From NCBI RefSeq assembly GCF_042663585.1, contig NZ_JBHTAN010000001.1:124001-188000 (forward strand): a DNA stretch of 64,000 bases, read 5' to 3'. The stretch is from Natranaeroarchaeum sp042663585. Lineage in GTDB: Archaea > Halobacteriota > Halobacteria > Halobacteriales > Natronoarchaeaceae. Shown here piece after piece: positions 52,050-61,432 of this stretch. A model generated the notes under the pieces. The model did not search any database, was not told where the DNA came from, and saw only the letters and a program-made list of their open reading frames with translations. Within the stretch, counting starts at the first letter, position 1. Each line of letters opens with the position of its first letter. Made by a program: the position numbers and the translations under genes.

Positions 52050-53408
52050 TCAGGGGGAGAGCACCCGCCAGAGGATCCGTGGGTACAGGAGACTTGTCGC
52101 CGGTCGTTCCAGCCGAAAGACCCGCAAGAACGCCTCCGTCAACATGCCGTCGTCGTGGGCTCTAGCGACCAACCGGCCTGCGTACCTGTTGAGCAGATCG
52201 GTCGCGAACGGTTTGGGTCCCGTCGTCTGTTCGAAGGTAAAATCGTTGCCGACGGCCGTCCGCCAGGCCTCGTGGACGATGTCGTCGACTCGCTCGAACA
52301 TCCGTGGTCCGAGTCCGTCGATCCCTCTCGGGAGTTCGTGATGGAGCGCAAGCGCGTCTAGAGCTGCGACTGACATGCCTTGTCCGTAGACGGGGTTGAA
52401 ACTGGCGACGGCGTCACCAGTGACGACCAGTCCGTCCGGGAACCGAGCAAGGTCGTCGTAATGGCGGCGAACACTCGCGGGGAACGGGTAGCGTTGGATC
52501 TCCGACACCCACTCTCGGTCACGCAACTGCGTCGAGATGTCATCCATCGGGAGAGTGTCGGCCCAGTCGAGGAACGATTGACGGTCGACCGGCGCTCGCT
52601 CGCCGTGCAGTCCCTGGAGGAGAACCTCCCACCGATCCCCCTCGACAGGGAGCATAGCCGCACCGCGCGGTCGGTGGGGCTCAGGTGCGATGAGAACGCC
52701 GCGTTGTGCGTCCGGCGGCCGAGTGATACAGACCGTGCTGTAAGTAACGTCGACCGTGACCCGGTCGACATCAGGGGACGGATAGCCGTGTCGCTCGAGC
52801 CACGCCGGCGTCCGACTCGTCCGACCCGTCGCATCGACGGTGAGCATCGCGTCGAGTGCCGTCTCCGTGCCCTTCTCGTCTCTGAACCGGACGCCCGTGA
52901 CACGGTTCGAAGCCGGGTCGTGCTGGTAGTCGATGAAGTGACATCCCTCTCGAAAGCGGATCCCCGGTGTGTCGCGAACCCGTTCGCGGACCACGTGTTC
53001 GAAAAGCGGTCGGCTGGCGTACAGCGCTGACAGTGGCGTTGCTGACTCGGCAACGACGCCCCCATGGTCGTACCACGCGATATCCCTCGTCATGTCCAGT
53101 TCCAGTCCGCCGGCGGCCAACACATCGTTGCTGAACCCCGGGAAGAGGTCCTCAAGTGTGGCCCGTCCGGCTTCGAGCATCGCATGAGGATGGCTCGTCT
53201 GTGGTGCTCCGCCGCGGCTTTCCGGTCCATGGGGGAGGTCGTCGCGTTCGAGGATCACCACTTTGTCGACGACGTCGTGGAGGATACGGGCTGCACAGAG
53301 ACCGGCCATACTCCCGCCGACGACGATGGCTCTGTCGCCAATCGGCTGGACCCGGGCTTCCTCGTACCGCGCCATCGTTGCCAACGTCATGTGAGAACGA
53401 TCACTCAT
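52050..53408 (-). CDS. FAD-dependent oxidoreductase (hydroxylase/geranylgeranyl-reductase-like)
   Basis: From the ATG at 53408 the protein has 452 residues. FAD-binding motif AIVVGGSMAGLCAARIL (about 24-40), then a conserved Arg/Gly region, and the second FAD motif LVVTGDAVASFNPVYGQGMSVAALDA. The plan is that of p-hydroxybenzoate-hydroxylase-like enzymes. A frame to 53681 adds 91 residues of atypical composition and is not used. Such genes are found in bacteria as well as archaea, and its position within an integrase-flanked segment suggests transfer. Confidence 0.83.
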   Translation of the reverse strand: MSDRSHMTLATMARYEEARVQPIGDRAIVVGGSMAGLCAARILHDVVDKVVILERDDLPHGPESRGGAPQTSHPHAMLEAGRATLEDLFPGFSNDVLAAGGLELDMTRDIAWYDHGGVVAESATPLSALYASRPLFEHVVRERVRDTPGIRFREGCHFIDYQHDPASNRVTGVRFRDEKGTETALDAMLTVDATGRTSRTPAWLERHGYPSPDVDRVTVDVTYSTVCITRPPDAQRGVLIAPEPHRPRGAAMLPVEGDRWEVLLQGLHGERAPVDRQSFLDWADTLPMDDISTQLRDREWVSEIQRYPFPASVRRHYDDLARFPDGLVVTGDAVASFNPVYGQGMSVAALDALALHHELPRGIDGLGPRMFERVDDIVHEAWRTAVGNDFTFEQTTGPKPFATDLLNRYAGRLVARAHDDGMLTEAFLRVFRLERPATSLLYPRILWRVLSP

Positions 53409-53748
53409 TTGTAAGTGCCTGACGGACAAAAAGGCCGCAGTTCCGGCCTGCATCGGGACGGCGCGGCGTCCATGTGGTGGTCGACATTTCTGACGGCAAG
53501 CACGGCTGTTCCCGTGTACACGACAGCGTGGATCGGGACGGGAGCCGACGGCTGCAGGCGCGTGAGAGTGACAAGGCAGTATCGCCGACGCGTTCGACGC
53601 CCGCCTCGTGTACTCGGATGCCATTCCTGGATCTTCGCGTCCGCGAGAAAGGACCTTCCACGCCGTCACAGAATCACGCATACAAGCTACGTCGGTCCGA
53701 TAGTACCGGCAGCAGATGGTTGAAATGACCGTAGGACCAAGCCAAGAT
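53409..53748. other. 340-base gap before the DUF4864-like gene
   Basis: Frames on both strands are shadows without domains. It must hold the promoters of the divergent FAD oxidoreductase and DUF4864-like genes, but I see no strong TATA. Confidence 0.4.
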
Positions 53749-54156
53749 ATGACACAGACCTACCCGATCAGGGATCTTCCGACGCCGGATCCCTCGCTGG
53801 ACCCGGCGGAGGTTGTCGACATACAGCTTGATGCTCTGGCAACGAACGATGATCCCTTCGAAGACGCGGGGATCGGCGTCGCGTACAACTTCGCCTCGCC
53901 GGCGAACCGACAAACAACAGGTCCGTTCGACCGGTTTGTACGGATGGTGAAAGGGCCACAGTACGCTCCGATGGTCGATCACGTGGCGGCGACGACCGGC
54001 GAAATGGAACGGGACGGTAACAGTGCCACGCAGTCGGTCACGCTTACGGGGCCTGACGGTCGGACGGTAACTTACGATTTCGGGCTCTCGAAGGATCGAC
54101 CCGGCGAGTTGGATGGATGCTGGCTCACCGATCGCGTCCTGATATCCTCCAGGTGA
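53749..54156 (+). CDS. DUF4864-like protein
   Basis: This 135-residue protein has the pattern DPSLDPAEVVDIQLDALATNDDPFEDAGIGVAYNFASPANRQTTGPFDRF, like plant and bacterial proteins of the DUF4864/NTF2-like type, ending in a short beta domain (RTVTYDFGLSKDRPGELDGCWLTDRVL). ATGs at 53716 and 53725 are possible starts that add up to 11 residues. Function unknown. Its phylogenetic spread would fit lateral transfer. Confidence 0.7.
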   Translation: MTQTYPIRDLPTPDPSLDPAEVVDIQLDALATNDDPFEDAGIGVAYNFASPANRQTTGPFDRFVRMVKGPQYAPMVDHVAATTGEMERDGNSATQSVTLTGPDGRTVTYDFGLSKDRPGELDGCWLTDRVLISSR

Positions 54157-54337
54157 ACGCAAAAGAATCCCGAGCGGAGAGAGTTTCAGGTTTGCAATCC
54201 AGTTAACTACGCGGGCTGATAGACGTCACCGGCACGCTCGTGTTCGTAGCTATCTTGATACAGAGAGACCCCCACCGTTTACGCTGGGGAGGAGGTCACC
54301 GAGTATCGGTATTGTCTTTTTGTCCGGTCGCATAGTC

Positions 54338-54862
54338 ATGGTAGTGACAGGGTTCAGGGGGGCGCTCATAGACTGCCTGCACTGTGATACCGAATTCGAG
54401 TCGCGCAGCGCGGCGCTTGTAGACAAGTACAATCTTGATGACGTGGCGGCAAGTGAGCCCCCGCCATCATCGGTTACAGCGGATTTCGATGTACGCGACA
54501 GGGAGTTACTCGGCCGCGTCCGGCGGTTCGACACTGCCCCGCTGGGACTCACGCTTGCCGGACCGGCCTATCGTGACAACCCCATCCTTTATTCGAACGA
54601 GACGCTGAGAGAGTTCACCGGCTACCCGCTTGACGAACTCCGCGGTGAGAACCCACGACTGTTCCAGGGTCCGGACACCGAACAAGAACCGCTCAATCGG
54701 CTCCACGAAGCCGTCGACACCTGGACCGAAGTGACCGTCGAACTCTGGAACTACCGCCGAGACGGGAGTCGCTTCCGGAACCGCCTCACTATCGTCCCGG
54801 TTCCCGACGATAGCGGCATGATCGCCAACTGGCTCGGTATCCAAGCCGTCATCGACAGGTAG
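54338..54862 (+). CDS. single PAS/LOV-like domain protein lacking the LOV cysteine
   Basis: This 174-residue protein has a PAS core: ILYSNETLREFTGYPLDELRGENPRLFQGPDTEQEPLNRL...VELWNYRRDGSRFRNRLTIVPV. In photoactive LOV domains the motif is NCRFLQG; here it is NPRLFQG, so flavin-cysteinyl photochemistry is not expected. The first 50 residues have a CLHC pair (DCLHCDTEFES) that could be half of a zinc site. No output domain follows, so it may act through protein contacts. GTG 54320 is an alternative start. Confidence 0.8.
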   Translation: MVVTGFRGALIDCLHCDTEFESRSAALVDKYNLDDVAASEPPPSSVTADFDVRDRELLGRVRRFDTAPLGLTLAGPAYRDNPILYSNETLREFTGYPLDELRGENPRLFQGPDTEQEPLNRLHEAVDTWTEVTVELWNYRRDGSRFRNRLTIVPVPDDSGMIANWLGIQAVIDR

Positions 54863-55105
54863 TTCCATGGATAGCGGCGGCACGGATGAACCGAGAGCGT
54901 CTAGACGTGGGCATTGATCGGTGGGCCCGAGGCGTCCAGGGGCAGCACACCTCTGCGGTGTTTCAGACAGGTTTGCGCGGAGCGGCGCGGGTAGCGGTTT
55001 ACACCACGGAAAAGTGGCGATACACCGGGAGCAAATCCGGCAGTTTGGATCAACTGATCTCCGACTCAACGTTCAAGTTTGTCAAAGGAGTACCCGAGAA
55101 CGAGA

Positions 55106-55945
55106 ATGAAGCTTATCGAACGTGGACACGGGACTGACCGCGTGGCCATTGTCGGCGGCATTCACGGCGACGAACCCGCTGGCGAGCAGATCATCACCCG
55201 GCTGGCAGAAAGACTTCCCAATGACTGTCCGAAAACCATCCAACTGATCCTCGCCAACGAACCCGCCCTCGAACTTGGTGAGCGGTACACCGAAACGGAT
55301 CTTAACCGAGCGTTCCCCGGCGACCTGGAGGGGGATGCGTACGAGACTGTACTCGCGGCTCGCCTGACGCGATTACTGGAGGGATGTGAAGCCGTGCTCG
55401 CGTTGCATACCTCCCACAGTGCTCCTCCGCCGTTCGCGATATACAGCAGGTTAACCGAGTCGGTCAGACGGACGGTAGCAGCGCTACCGGTCGATTACGT
55501 TCTCGATTCGGGAGCACTCCGCGACACGACACTAGATTCAGTCGTTCCCAACGCCGTCTCCTTCGAGACCGGACGACAGGGAAGTGAGGAAGCCGTCGAG
55601 GTCGGATACAGGGGTGCGCTCTCGTTTCTACGCGCCCATGGTGCCTTGACCGATGAGGAACCGACGTTCACCGAAACCACAGTGATCAAGGGGGACAAGG
55701 AGGTGCCGAAAGGAGGTGGCACACCACATCTGTACTACAAGAACTTCGAGGAGATGTCCAAGGGGAGTGTCTTTGCCGAAGACGACGTATACGAGCACCG
55801 AGTCGAACAAGACGGCGTCGTCCCCGTCCTTGCAAGTAAACACGGATACGAGGATATCTTCGGCATCTACGGCACCGTGGAGCAGACTCTCAAGCCGCCG
55901 GAAGCCCATCACCCCGAGGATCACTCGACGAGCGAACCGTCGTAG
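55106..55945 (+). CDS. succinylglutamate desuccinylase/aspartoacylase-type zinc hydrolase
   Basis: This 279-residue protein has the M14-type zinc ligands: His and Glu in VGGIHGDEPAGEQ and His in LALHTSHSAPPPFA, with the typical TDLNRAFPGD loop. It should remove an acyl group from an amino acid or peptide. A longer frame from 55079 adds nine residues; the ATG at 55106 begins at the first strand. The 240 bases before it hold no clear gene. Confidence 0.85.
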   Translation: MKLIERGHGTDRVAIVGGIHGDEPAGEQIITRLAERLPNDCPKTIQLILANEPALELGERYTETDLNRAFPGDLEGDAYETVLAARLTRLLEGCEAVLALHTSHSAPPPFAIYSRLTESVRRTVAALPVDYVLDSGALRDTTLDSVVPNAVSFETGRQGSEEAVEVGYRGALSFLRAHGALTDEEPTFTETTVIKGDKEVPKGGGTPHLYYKNFEEMSKGSVFAEDDVYEHRVEQDGVVPVLASKHGYEDIFGIYGTVEQTLKPPEAHHPEDHSTSEPS

Positions 55946-56130
55946 AAGGTCTCTCCCTGCTGTTGGATATACGCCCGCTGTGTGTCTCGGACGGCCACCC
56001 ATGGCAGATCAGTTGCCGGATGCTCACCAGTTGCGAGTCCGGTCGGGAGTCCAGCGACGGCAGCCACGAGCACGGTCGCGTTGGGATCTCGGCCTCGATA
56101 GTCGACCCTGGCGTCTCCACCGCCCCTCCG
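55921..56130 (-). pseudogene. C-terminal fragment of an unidentified haloarchaeal gene
   Basis: The minus frame reads DPNATVLVAAVAGLPTG, DLPWVAVRDTQRAYIQQQGE and ends YDGSLVE at 55921, overlapping the desuccinylase stop by 25 bases. The reading frame breaks up upstream of about 56130. It has haloarchaeal codon use and composition but I do not recognise the family. I see it as the tail of a gene cut when the integrase segment formed. Confidence 0.35.
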
Positions 56131-56241
56131 ACCGGGTTGTGTTCGTCGATGCTAGCGACGACTGGTACTTGACAGCGTTGCTGACGTTGAATGCAAGACT
56201 GAGAGCAGGGATTCAGCCAGAAATTTTCACCCTCATCTCCG

Positions 56242-56340
56242 TAATCACGACCACTTTGAAGTACCCCCGCGCCCTCGGTGACGCACGAATGCGACAATCA
56301 CCTCACTGCGCCACGTCTCCCGAGGCAGAGCCGTGGAAAC
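56242..56340. repeat. diverged copy of the 50632-50730 sequence
   Basis: TAATCACGACCACTTTGA, then a similar G+C-rich stretch up to CAGAGCCG, matches 50632-50730 with scattered differences. In both places it precedes integrase-related genes (directly here; 1.1 kb before the stub at 51846). It suggests duplication of an element's regulatory end. Confidence 0.55.
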
Positions 56341-56370
56341 TGGGCTCGCAGGAACGCGGGGGCGCAGTCG

Positions 56371-57603
56371 ATGCCTGATCGGGCACTCTCGACGCCGCTT
56401 GCCGACAGCTTCGAGCGCTACCTCCAGGACAAGGGGAAAGGCCGCGGTGGCGACGGCGGGAACTACCGGCGCAATGCGGCCCGCGAGCTCGAGCGGTTCG
56501 TCGAGTGGGCCGCCGCCGACCGCGGTGAAGACGACTGGACCGGAATCGTCACCGACGACGTCGACCGACGGCCAGCCTTCGATGACCTCGATGAGCGCGT
56601 GTTCCGCGGATATGCCCGGCATCTCGCTGGCGACCGGGGGCTCAAACAGAACACTGTACAAACCTATTATCGCTATATCTCTGCCTGGTGTGGCTGGTGT
56701 GTCAACGAGGGCTATCTCGAAGCGCACTACGCACAGCGGGCGAGTGCGATGGCGCCACTGCCGGACGACGACGGCCGGAAACCGGGAGATCAACAGGCAT
56801 GGACCTCGGAACAGCGACATGCGCTCACTAGATACGTCGACGAGCGGGCCCGTGACGCCATCGAGACGTACACGAGACTCCCCGAAGATGCCGACCCCGT
56901 CGACAGACAGCGAGCACGATACAAGGCCCTGAAGACGGCCAGGGATCGTGCGCTGGTGTTCGTCCTCGCGTACACGGCGGTCCGCGTCGGCGAACTGCTC
57001 CGGGACCCGAACGATCCGCGTCGACGAGGCGTCCGATGGGAGGAGATATCGCTCGACGACGGGAGTATGGACGTCTACCGGAAGAAACAGCAGTGGGATG
57101 CCGCAAGCCTGCCCGACCCCGTACTCTCACCACTCCGGAGCTATCGGAAAGTTATGGCTCCGCCGACCGAGCGGTGGCCGGTGTTCCCGACGTTCGACCA
57201 GCGGACGCTCGCAACGCTCGTGAAGGACGAACTCGCCGACAGAGGGCTACGTGCGGAAGAAATCGACGAACGCCGTGATGGGCACGCTCGTGACCTGCTG
57301 TTAGCACTTGAGGAAGACATTCGTCCGCCGTCAATCACGACGGACGGGGCACGGTCGATTCTCCAGCGACTGTCGGAAGCCACAGAGATGGATATCGACC
57401 ATCCGAAACACGATTATCTCGCTCCACACGGTGGTCGACGCGGAATGGGCGAGGTCCTCGTCCGCGCGTTCGGCTACACCGTAGCAGCCCGCTATCTCGA
57501 CAACTCCGAAGAGATGGTTCGGGAGCGCTACTCACACATTGAAGCCGGTGAACTCGGTGACGTCGCTACCGAAGCACTCGACGAGATAGACGGCGGAAAG
57601 TAA
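56371..57603 (+). CDS. tyrosine recombinase/phage-type integrase
   Basis: This 410-residue protein has a SAM-like core-binding N-domain (FERYLQDKGKGRGGDGGNYRR..., TVQTYYRYISAWCGWCVNEGYLE) and a catalytic domain with Arg in AYTAVRVGELL, the box LAPHGGRRGMGEVLVR (HxxR) and Tyr in EMVRERYSHIEAG. All key residues are present, so it may be active. I start at ATG 56371, matching the start of the stub at 51846. It ends in the 3' part of a lipoprotein gene on the other strand. Confidence 0.9.
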   Translation: MPDRALSTPLADSFERYLQDKGKGRGGDGGNYRRNAARELERFVEWAAADRGEDDWTGIVTDDVDRRPAFDDLDERVFRGYARHLAGDRGLKQNTVQTYYRYISAWCGWCVNEGYLEAHYAQRASAMAPLPDDDGRKPGDQQAWTSEQRHALTRYVDERARDAIETYTRLPEDADPVDRQRARYKALKTARDRALVFVLAYTAVRVGELLRDPNDPRRRGVRWEEISLDDGSMDVYRKKQQWDAASLPDPVLSPLRSYRKVMAPPTERWPVFPTFDQRTLATLVKDELADRGLRAEEIDERRDGHARDLLLALEEDIRPPSITTDGARSILQRLSEATEMDIDHPKHDYLAPHGGRRGMGEVLVRAFGYTVAARYLDNSEEMVRERYSHIEAGELGDVATEALDEIDGGK

Positions 57604-57917
57604 TTGGCCGCGACGGTCTGCTGTGTCGTCATCCAGCCTTCGAGTTCGATATCCCCGGAGACCGGTCCCTCATCCACACGAACAGTTGGGGATAGGCCCA
57701 GGGTGACAGAGTGCTGTGCAGGGACAAGTCGGCTCTCACCGACGCCAGCGAACGCTGCTGGTGCTGCGCCCGTGTTCGTTGTGGCATCGGCGATTCGCCT
57801 GAGACAACCAGCCAGCCCACCAATGGCCAGGAGGCCACCCGCGGCGAGCAGTTGATGGCGGTTAATGGTGTCATGTGACAGACCATCCGAGAGACCAGTT
57901 GGTTTTCGTGAACTCAT
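57528..57917 (-). pseudogene. lipoprotein gene with its 3' part replaced by the integrase
   Basis: The N-terminus has a Tat-like/lipoprotein signal: NRHQLLAAGGLLAIGGLAGC with lipobox LAGC, then a short exported domain (VTLGLSPTVRVDEGPVSGDIELEGWMTT). The last 25 codons (57528-57603) are simply the antisense of the integrase end, so the real C-terminus is lost. The junction is near 57604 and probably marks the element boundary. A truncated protein of about 129 residues could still be made. Confidence 0.7.
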
Positions 57918-58025
57918 CTTCAACGTCGGAAGGAGAGACGTAGTATAAGCTTTCTTATGATTTTGAGCAGAGAACGTAGTTTCTGGCGTCTGTACTAATC
58001 GTCAAAAAACCGGAATGAGGATCAC

Positions 58026-58310
58026 TCACCCGGTCCGATGTTCTTCTACCACATCCGCCCACGGAATCGGGCCATCCTCCACGATAGTGTCCGGGCTAAG
58101 CGCAGGGGACTTCAGGACCTCGGCAGAACTCGGGATGTTCGGATCGAGACCACCGAGAACGCCGGCAATCCCGTTCTCTTCTGCCGGTGGGCGGCCTGTC
58201 TCTTCGGTCTCGAGTTCTGGGATCTCTCCTTCGTCCTCAGAGACGACGACCCGATGGACCATCCCGAACGCCTGATGTGGGAGACAGTAGAAGTCGTAAA
58301 GGCATTGGCG
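58026..58310 (-). pseudogene. C-terminal remnant of a halocyanin-like blue copper protein
   Basis: The frame contains YDFYCLPHQAFGMVHRVVV, a type 1 copper site Cys-x2-His-x4-Met. It continues into a tail LGGLDPNIPSSAEVLKSPALSPDTIVEDG ending at 58026. The first copper His and the start of the cupredoxin fold are not found upstream; the frame runs on into Ser/Arg-rich sequence (RRTGSTASHRQ) unlike the family. A gene broken at its 5' side is the simplest reading. Confidence 0.6.
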
Positions 58311-58497
58311 GTGAGAAGCGGTGCTACCCGTTCTCCTGCCCGACGAGTCAACGGATGCAATATCGCAAAAACGGTTCCTCAGTTCGATTCGGCGGAAGTG
58401 GATCTGATGAGTGTCCGTGTTCGGACTGGCGGTGACAACATCAGGGAGTCCACTCTCACCAGTATATTCAAGTCTCCGCCACAGGATATACAAAAGT

Positions 58498-59079
58498 ATG
58501 GCCCCCGCGAATAAATACAACATTTCCGGTATTGATTTCGTTGACGATCAGTACACTGTAGAACAGAGCCTAATCCGAAACAAGTACGAAGCACTTGATT
58601 CGGCAGGTAACACAGTTCTTAGTGGCAAACAGAAGATGTTCAAGATGAAAGAAGAGTTCCCGTTCGTCGATGCGAACGGGGAGGACGTCTTCTCGGTGAA
58701 AGCCGCAGGCATCATCGATGTTGCAGGCGACTACCTACTGATAGACGCACAAACCGAAGCAGAACTCGTTGTTCTTTCGAACGACTTCTCCATGTTTCAG
58801 GATACGTGGACAGTACGTGATGCCGAAACGGGATCCAAACTCGCCGAGATCAACTCTCGCGGAGCAGTAGTAACGGCGTTGCGGGGTTTTCTCCCGCTTG
58901 GTTATCTGATCCCGCACAAGTACGAAATCACGGACGCGAACGGTGATCACGTCGGATCGATCAATGGCCAGTTATCGTTCCGAGATCGGTACGAGATTAC
59001 GATTGACGACGCTACCGATGTTCCAAAGGAACCGATTCTCGCTGCTGCAATGGTGATCGACGCGATCCAAAACAACTAA
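58498..59079 (+). CDS. LURP-one-related (YxjI-like) protein
   Basis: This 193-residue protein with a beta-rich Tubby-like fold: YTVEQSLIRNKYEALDSAGNTVLSGKQKMFKMKEEFPF, then repeated strand pairs (VFSVKAAGIIDVAGDYLLID; KYEITDANGDHVGSINGQLS). ATG 58498 is the start that fits the family. Members may tether to membranes by phospholipid. Composition is less acidic than neighbours. Confidence 0.85.
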   Translation: MAPANKYNISGIDFVDDQYTVEQSLIRNKYEALDSAGNTVLSGKQKMFKMKEEFPFVDANGEDVFSVKAAGIIDVAGDYLLIDAQTEAELVVLSNDFSMFQDTWTVRDAETGSKLAEINSRGAVVTALRGFLPLGYLIPHKYEITDANGDHVGSINGQLSFRDRYEITIDDATDVPKEPILAAAMVIDAIQNN

Positions 59080-59233
59080 TCAGTTATCCAATAGGGGGAA
59101 TTATATCGCAGTATTTATTCAGTAGCGCGGCAGAAAGTCAAATAGATATGAACGACTGGTCGGTTATGAATACTGATCTATCTTTTTTGGTCTCGATCGA
59201 ACATAGCCGAGACGAGCGGGTCTCCGCAGACTG

Positions 59234-61432
59234 ATGGGCAAAGAGCTAGAGCGTGACCTGGGCCTACCTGCAGTGACGGCGATCAGCATCGGCGCGATGG
59301 TCGGCAGCGGTATCTTCATTCTGCCGGGACTGGCGATGAAGATGGCCGGTCCGGCGGTCGTGTTCGCGTATTTCCTCGCGGGGGTGCTGGTGTTGCCCGC
59401 AGCACTGAGCAAGTCCGAGATGGCGACGGCGATGCCCGAGGCCGGAGGAACCTACCTGTACATCGAGCGCGCGATGGGGCCACTGTTTGGAACCATTGCC
59501 GGCGTTGGGACGTGGTTCTCGTTGACGTTCAAAGGGGCGCTGGCACTGGTCGGCGGCGCGCCGTATCTGGTGTTGTTGTTTGATCTGCCAGTGACACCCG
59601 TCGCACTCACAGTCGCAGTCCTGTTGATCGTTCTGAATATCGTCGGCGCGAAACAGACCGGTCGGATGCAGGTCGTGATCGTCGCGGTGATGCTTGCAGT
59701 AATGGTCTGGTTCATCGTTGTCGGTGCGCCGAACGTCGAGAGCGCCCGCTTCGAGGGCTTTTTCGACAGCGGAATCGAGGGGATTCTCGGTGCGACCGGG
59801 TTCGTATTCGTCTCCTATGCCGGCGTCACGAAGATCGCTAGCGTCGCCGAGGAGGTCGAGAACCCCGACAGGAACCTCCCGCTGGGCATCCTCGGGTCGC
59901 TCGTCATCACCGCGGGGATCTACGTCGCTATCGTAACCGTGATGGTGGGAGTCGCCGAGGAGGCGGCCCTAACCGACACTGAAACACCGATGCAGGTCGC
60001 GGCCAGCAACGCGCTGCCTGCAATCGGCGTCGCAGCCGTCGTCGTCGCGGCATTGCTCGCATTGATCAGCACCGCGAACGCGGGGATTCTCTCCTCGTCA
60101 CGGTACCCGTTCGCGATGAGTCGTGACGGCCTCGCCCCCGACATTTTCGAGGACGTCAGCGACCGATTCGAGACGCCAGTCAACGCGATCACGATCACCG
60201 GTGGGGTGTTGCTGGTTCTCATCGCGTTCGTTCCAATCGACGATATCGCCAAACTGGCTAGCGCGTTCAAAATCCTGGTGTTCATCCTGATCAACGTCGC
60301 ACTGATCGCCTTCCGCCAGGGCTCGATCGAAGCGTACGACCCCAGTTTCAAGTCGCCGCTGTACCCCGTTCCACAGCTAGTTGGGATCATCGGGGGGGTC
60401 GTCCTCCTCCGGTACATCGGGTTCGTCCCGCTGGTCGGCGCCGTCGTCATTATCGCTGGTTCGATGGCGTGGTACTACCTGTTCGTGTACCGTCAGGGCG
60501 GTGTCGGCCGCGAGGGCGCGATGACCGATGCTCTCCGCCGGAGTGTGGGACGAGACGTCGTCGAGAAGACCGAATCCGAAGTCGAAACCGAAGGCAACGA
60601 GGTCCTCGTGGCGGTCACCGAACAGACGCCACCCGACATCGAGCGCTCGCTGATCGACCTCGCCGTGGATTTAGCGCGAACCAGAGAGGGCGGTGTCCGG
60701 GTCGCCCAGTTCGACGAGGCCCCCGACCAGACGCCGCTCCCCCAGTCGGCCTCGAATCTCACCGAAGCAGATCAAGCATTCGAGGCCAGATTGGCCGACC
60801 GAGCGACCGACTCCGAGATACCGATCCGGTACGGCGAGGTCGTCAGCCACGATACCCGGCATGCCATCGTCAACTATGCTGCAGATGTCAACGCCGATAC
60901 CCTGATCATCGAGCGCTCGACCGAGTTCGAAACGCTGCTCGGCAGCGACGCCGACTGGATCGAAGAACACGCCCCCTGTAACGTTATCGAGGTCTCGAAT
61001 CTCGAACACGACACAGTCGAGCGCATCGGCGTCGTCACCGACGAGGGACCGTTCGACCCTGCGAAAGTCGACCTGGCCGACACGCTTGCTACCGCCGTCG
61101 GTGCGACGGTTACCTTCTACTTCCCCGTCGGCGCGGACCCGCCCGAGAGTCGGCGGAACACTACCGAGGATTATCTCTCTGAACTGGTAGAGCTTTGTGA
61201 AGCCCCGGTCGAGACCCAGGTCGTCGAGGCGGATACCGACGACGTGATCGACCTTGCGGCCACCGACTCCGACGTCCTCGTCGTCAGCGGCAGTCAGCGC
61301 GCTCTCACGGACCGACTGTTCGGTCGCAGTTCGAGCCTGGTGACGGCTGGGACAGAGCACGGCACTCTGGTCGTGTACGACGCAAGCCAGCCGGGACCGC
61401 TCCGTCAGGCAGTCGAGCGGCGACTGTTCTAG
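59234..61432 (+). CDS. APC-family amino acid permease fused to UspA-like domains
   Basis: This 732-residue protein has an N-terminal permease of about 12 helices (residues 1-425) with the APC motif VTAISIGAMVGSGIFILPGLA and GFVFVSYAGVTKIASVAEEVENP. After a linker come two Usp-like domains (about 455-590 and 595-730; for example VLVAVTEQTPPDIERSLIDLAVDLA and DVLVVSGSQRALTDRLFGRSSSLV). The Usp part probably regulates transport by nucleotide binding. This fusion is known in haloarchaea. Confidence 0.92.
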   Translation: MGKELERDLGLPAVTAISIGAMVGSGIFILPGLAMKMAGPAVVFAYFLAGVLVLPAALSKSEMATAMPEAGGTYLYIERAMGPLFGTIAGVGTWFSLTFKGALALVGGAPYLVLLFDLPVTPVALTVAVLLIVLNIVGAKQTGRMQVVIVAVMLAVMVWFIVVGAPNVESARFEGFFDSGIEGILGATGFVFVSYAGVTKIASVAEEVENPDRNLPLGILGSLVITAGIYVAIVTVMVGVAEEAALTDTETPMQVAASNALPAIGVAAVVVAALLALISTANAGILSSSRYPFAMSRDGLAPDIFEDVSDRFETPVNAITITGGVLLVLIAFVPIDDIAKLASAFKILVFILINVALIAFRQGSIEAYDPSFKSPLYPVPQLVGIIGGVVLLRYIGFVPLVGAVVIIAGSMAWYYLFVYRQGGVGREGAMTDALRRSVGRDVVEKTESEVETEGNEVLVAVTEQTPPDIERSLIDLAVDLARTREGGVRVAQFDEAPDQTPLPQSASNLTEADQAFEARLADRATDSEIPIRYGEVVSHDTRHAIVNYAADVNADTLIIERSTEFETLLGSDADWIEEHAPCNVIEVSNLEHDTVERIGVVTDEGPFDPAKVDLADTLATAVGATVTFYFPVGADPPESRRNTTEDYLSELVELCEAPVETQVVEADTDDVIDLAATDSDVLVVSGSQRALTDRLFGRSSSLVTAGTEHGTLVVYDASQPGPLRQAVERRLF

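Noticed and set aside
54886..55137. 83-codon plus-strand frame between the PAS and desuccinylase genes
   Set aside because: Atypical composition, no domain, and it runs into the true start of the desuccinylase gene.
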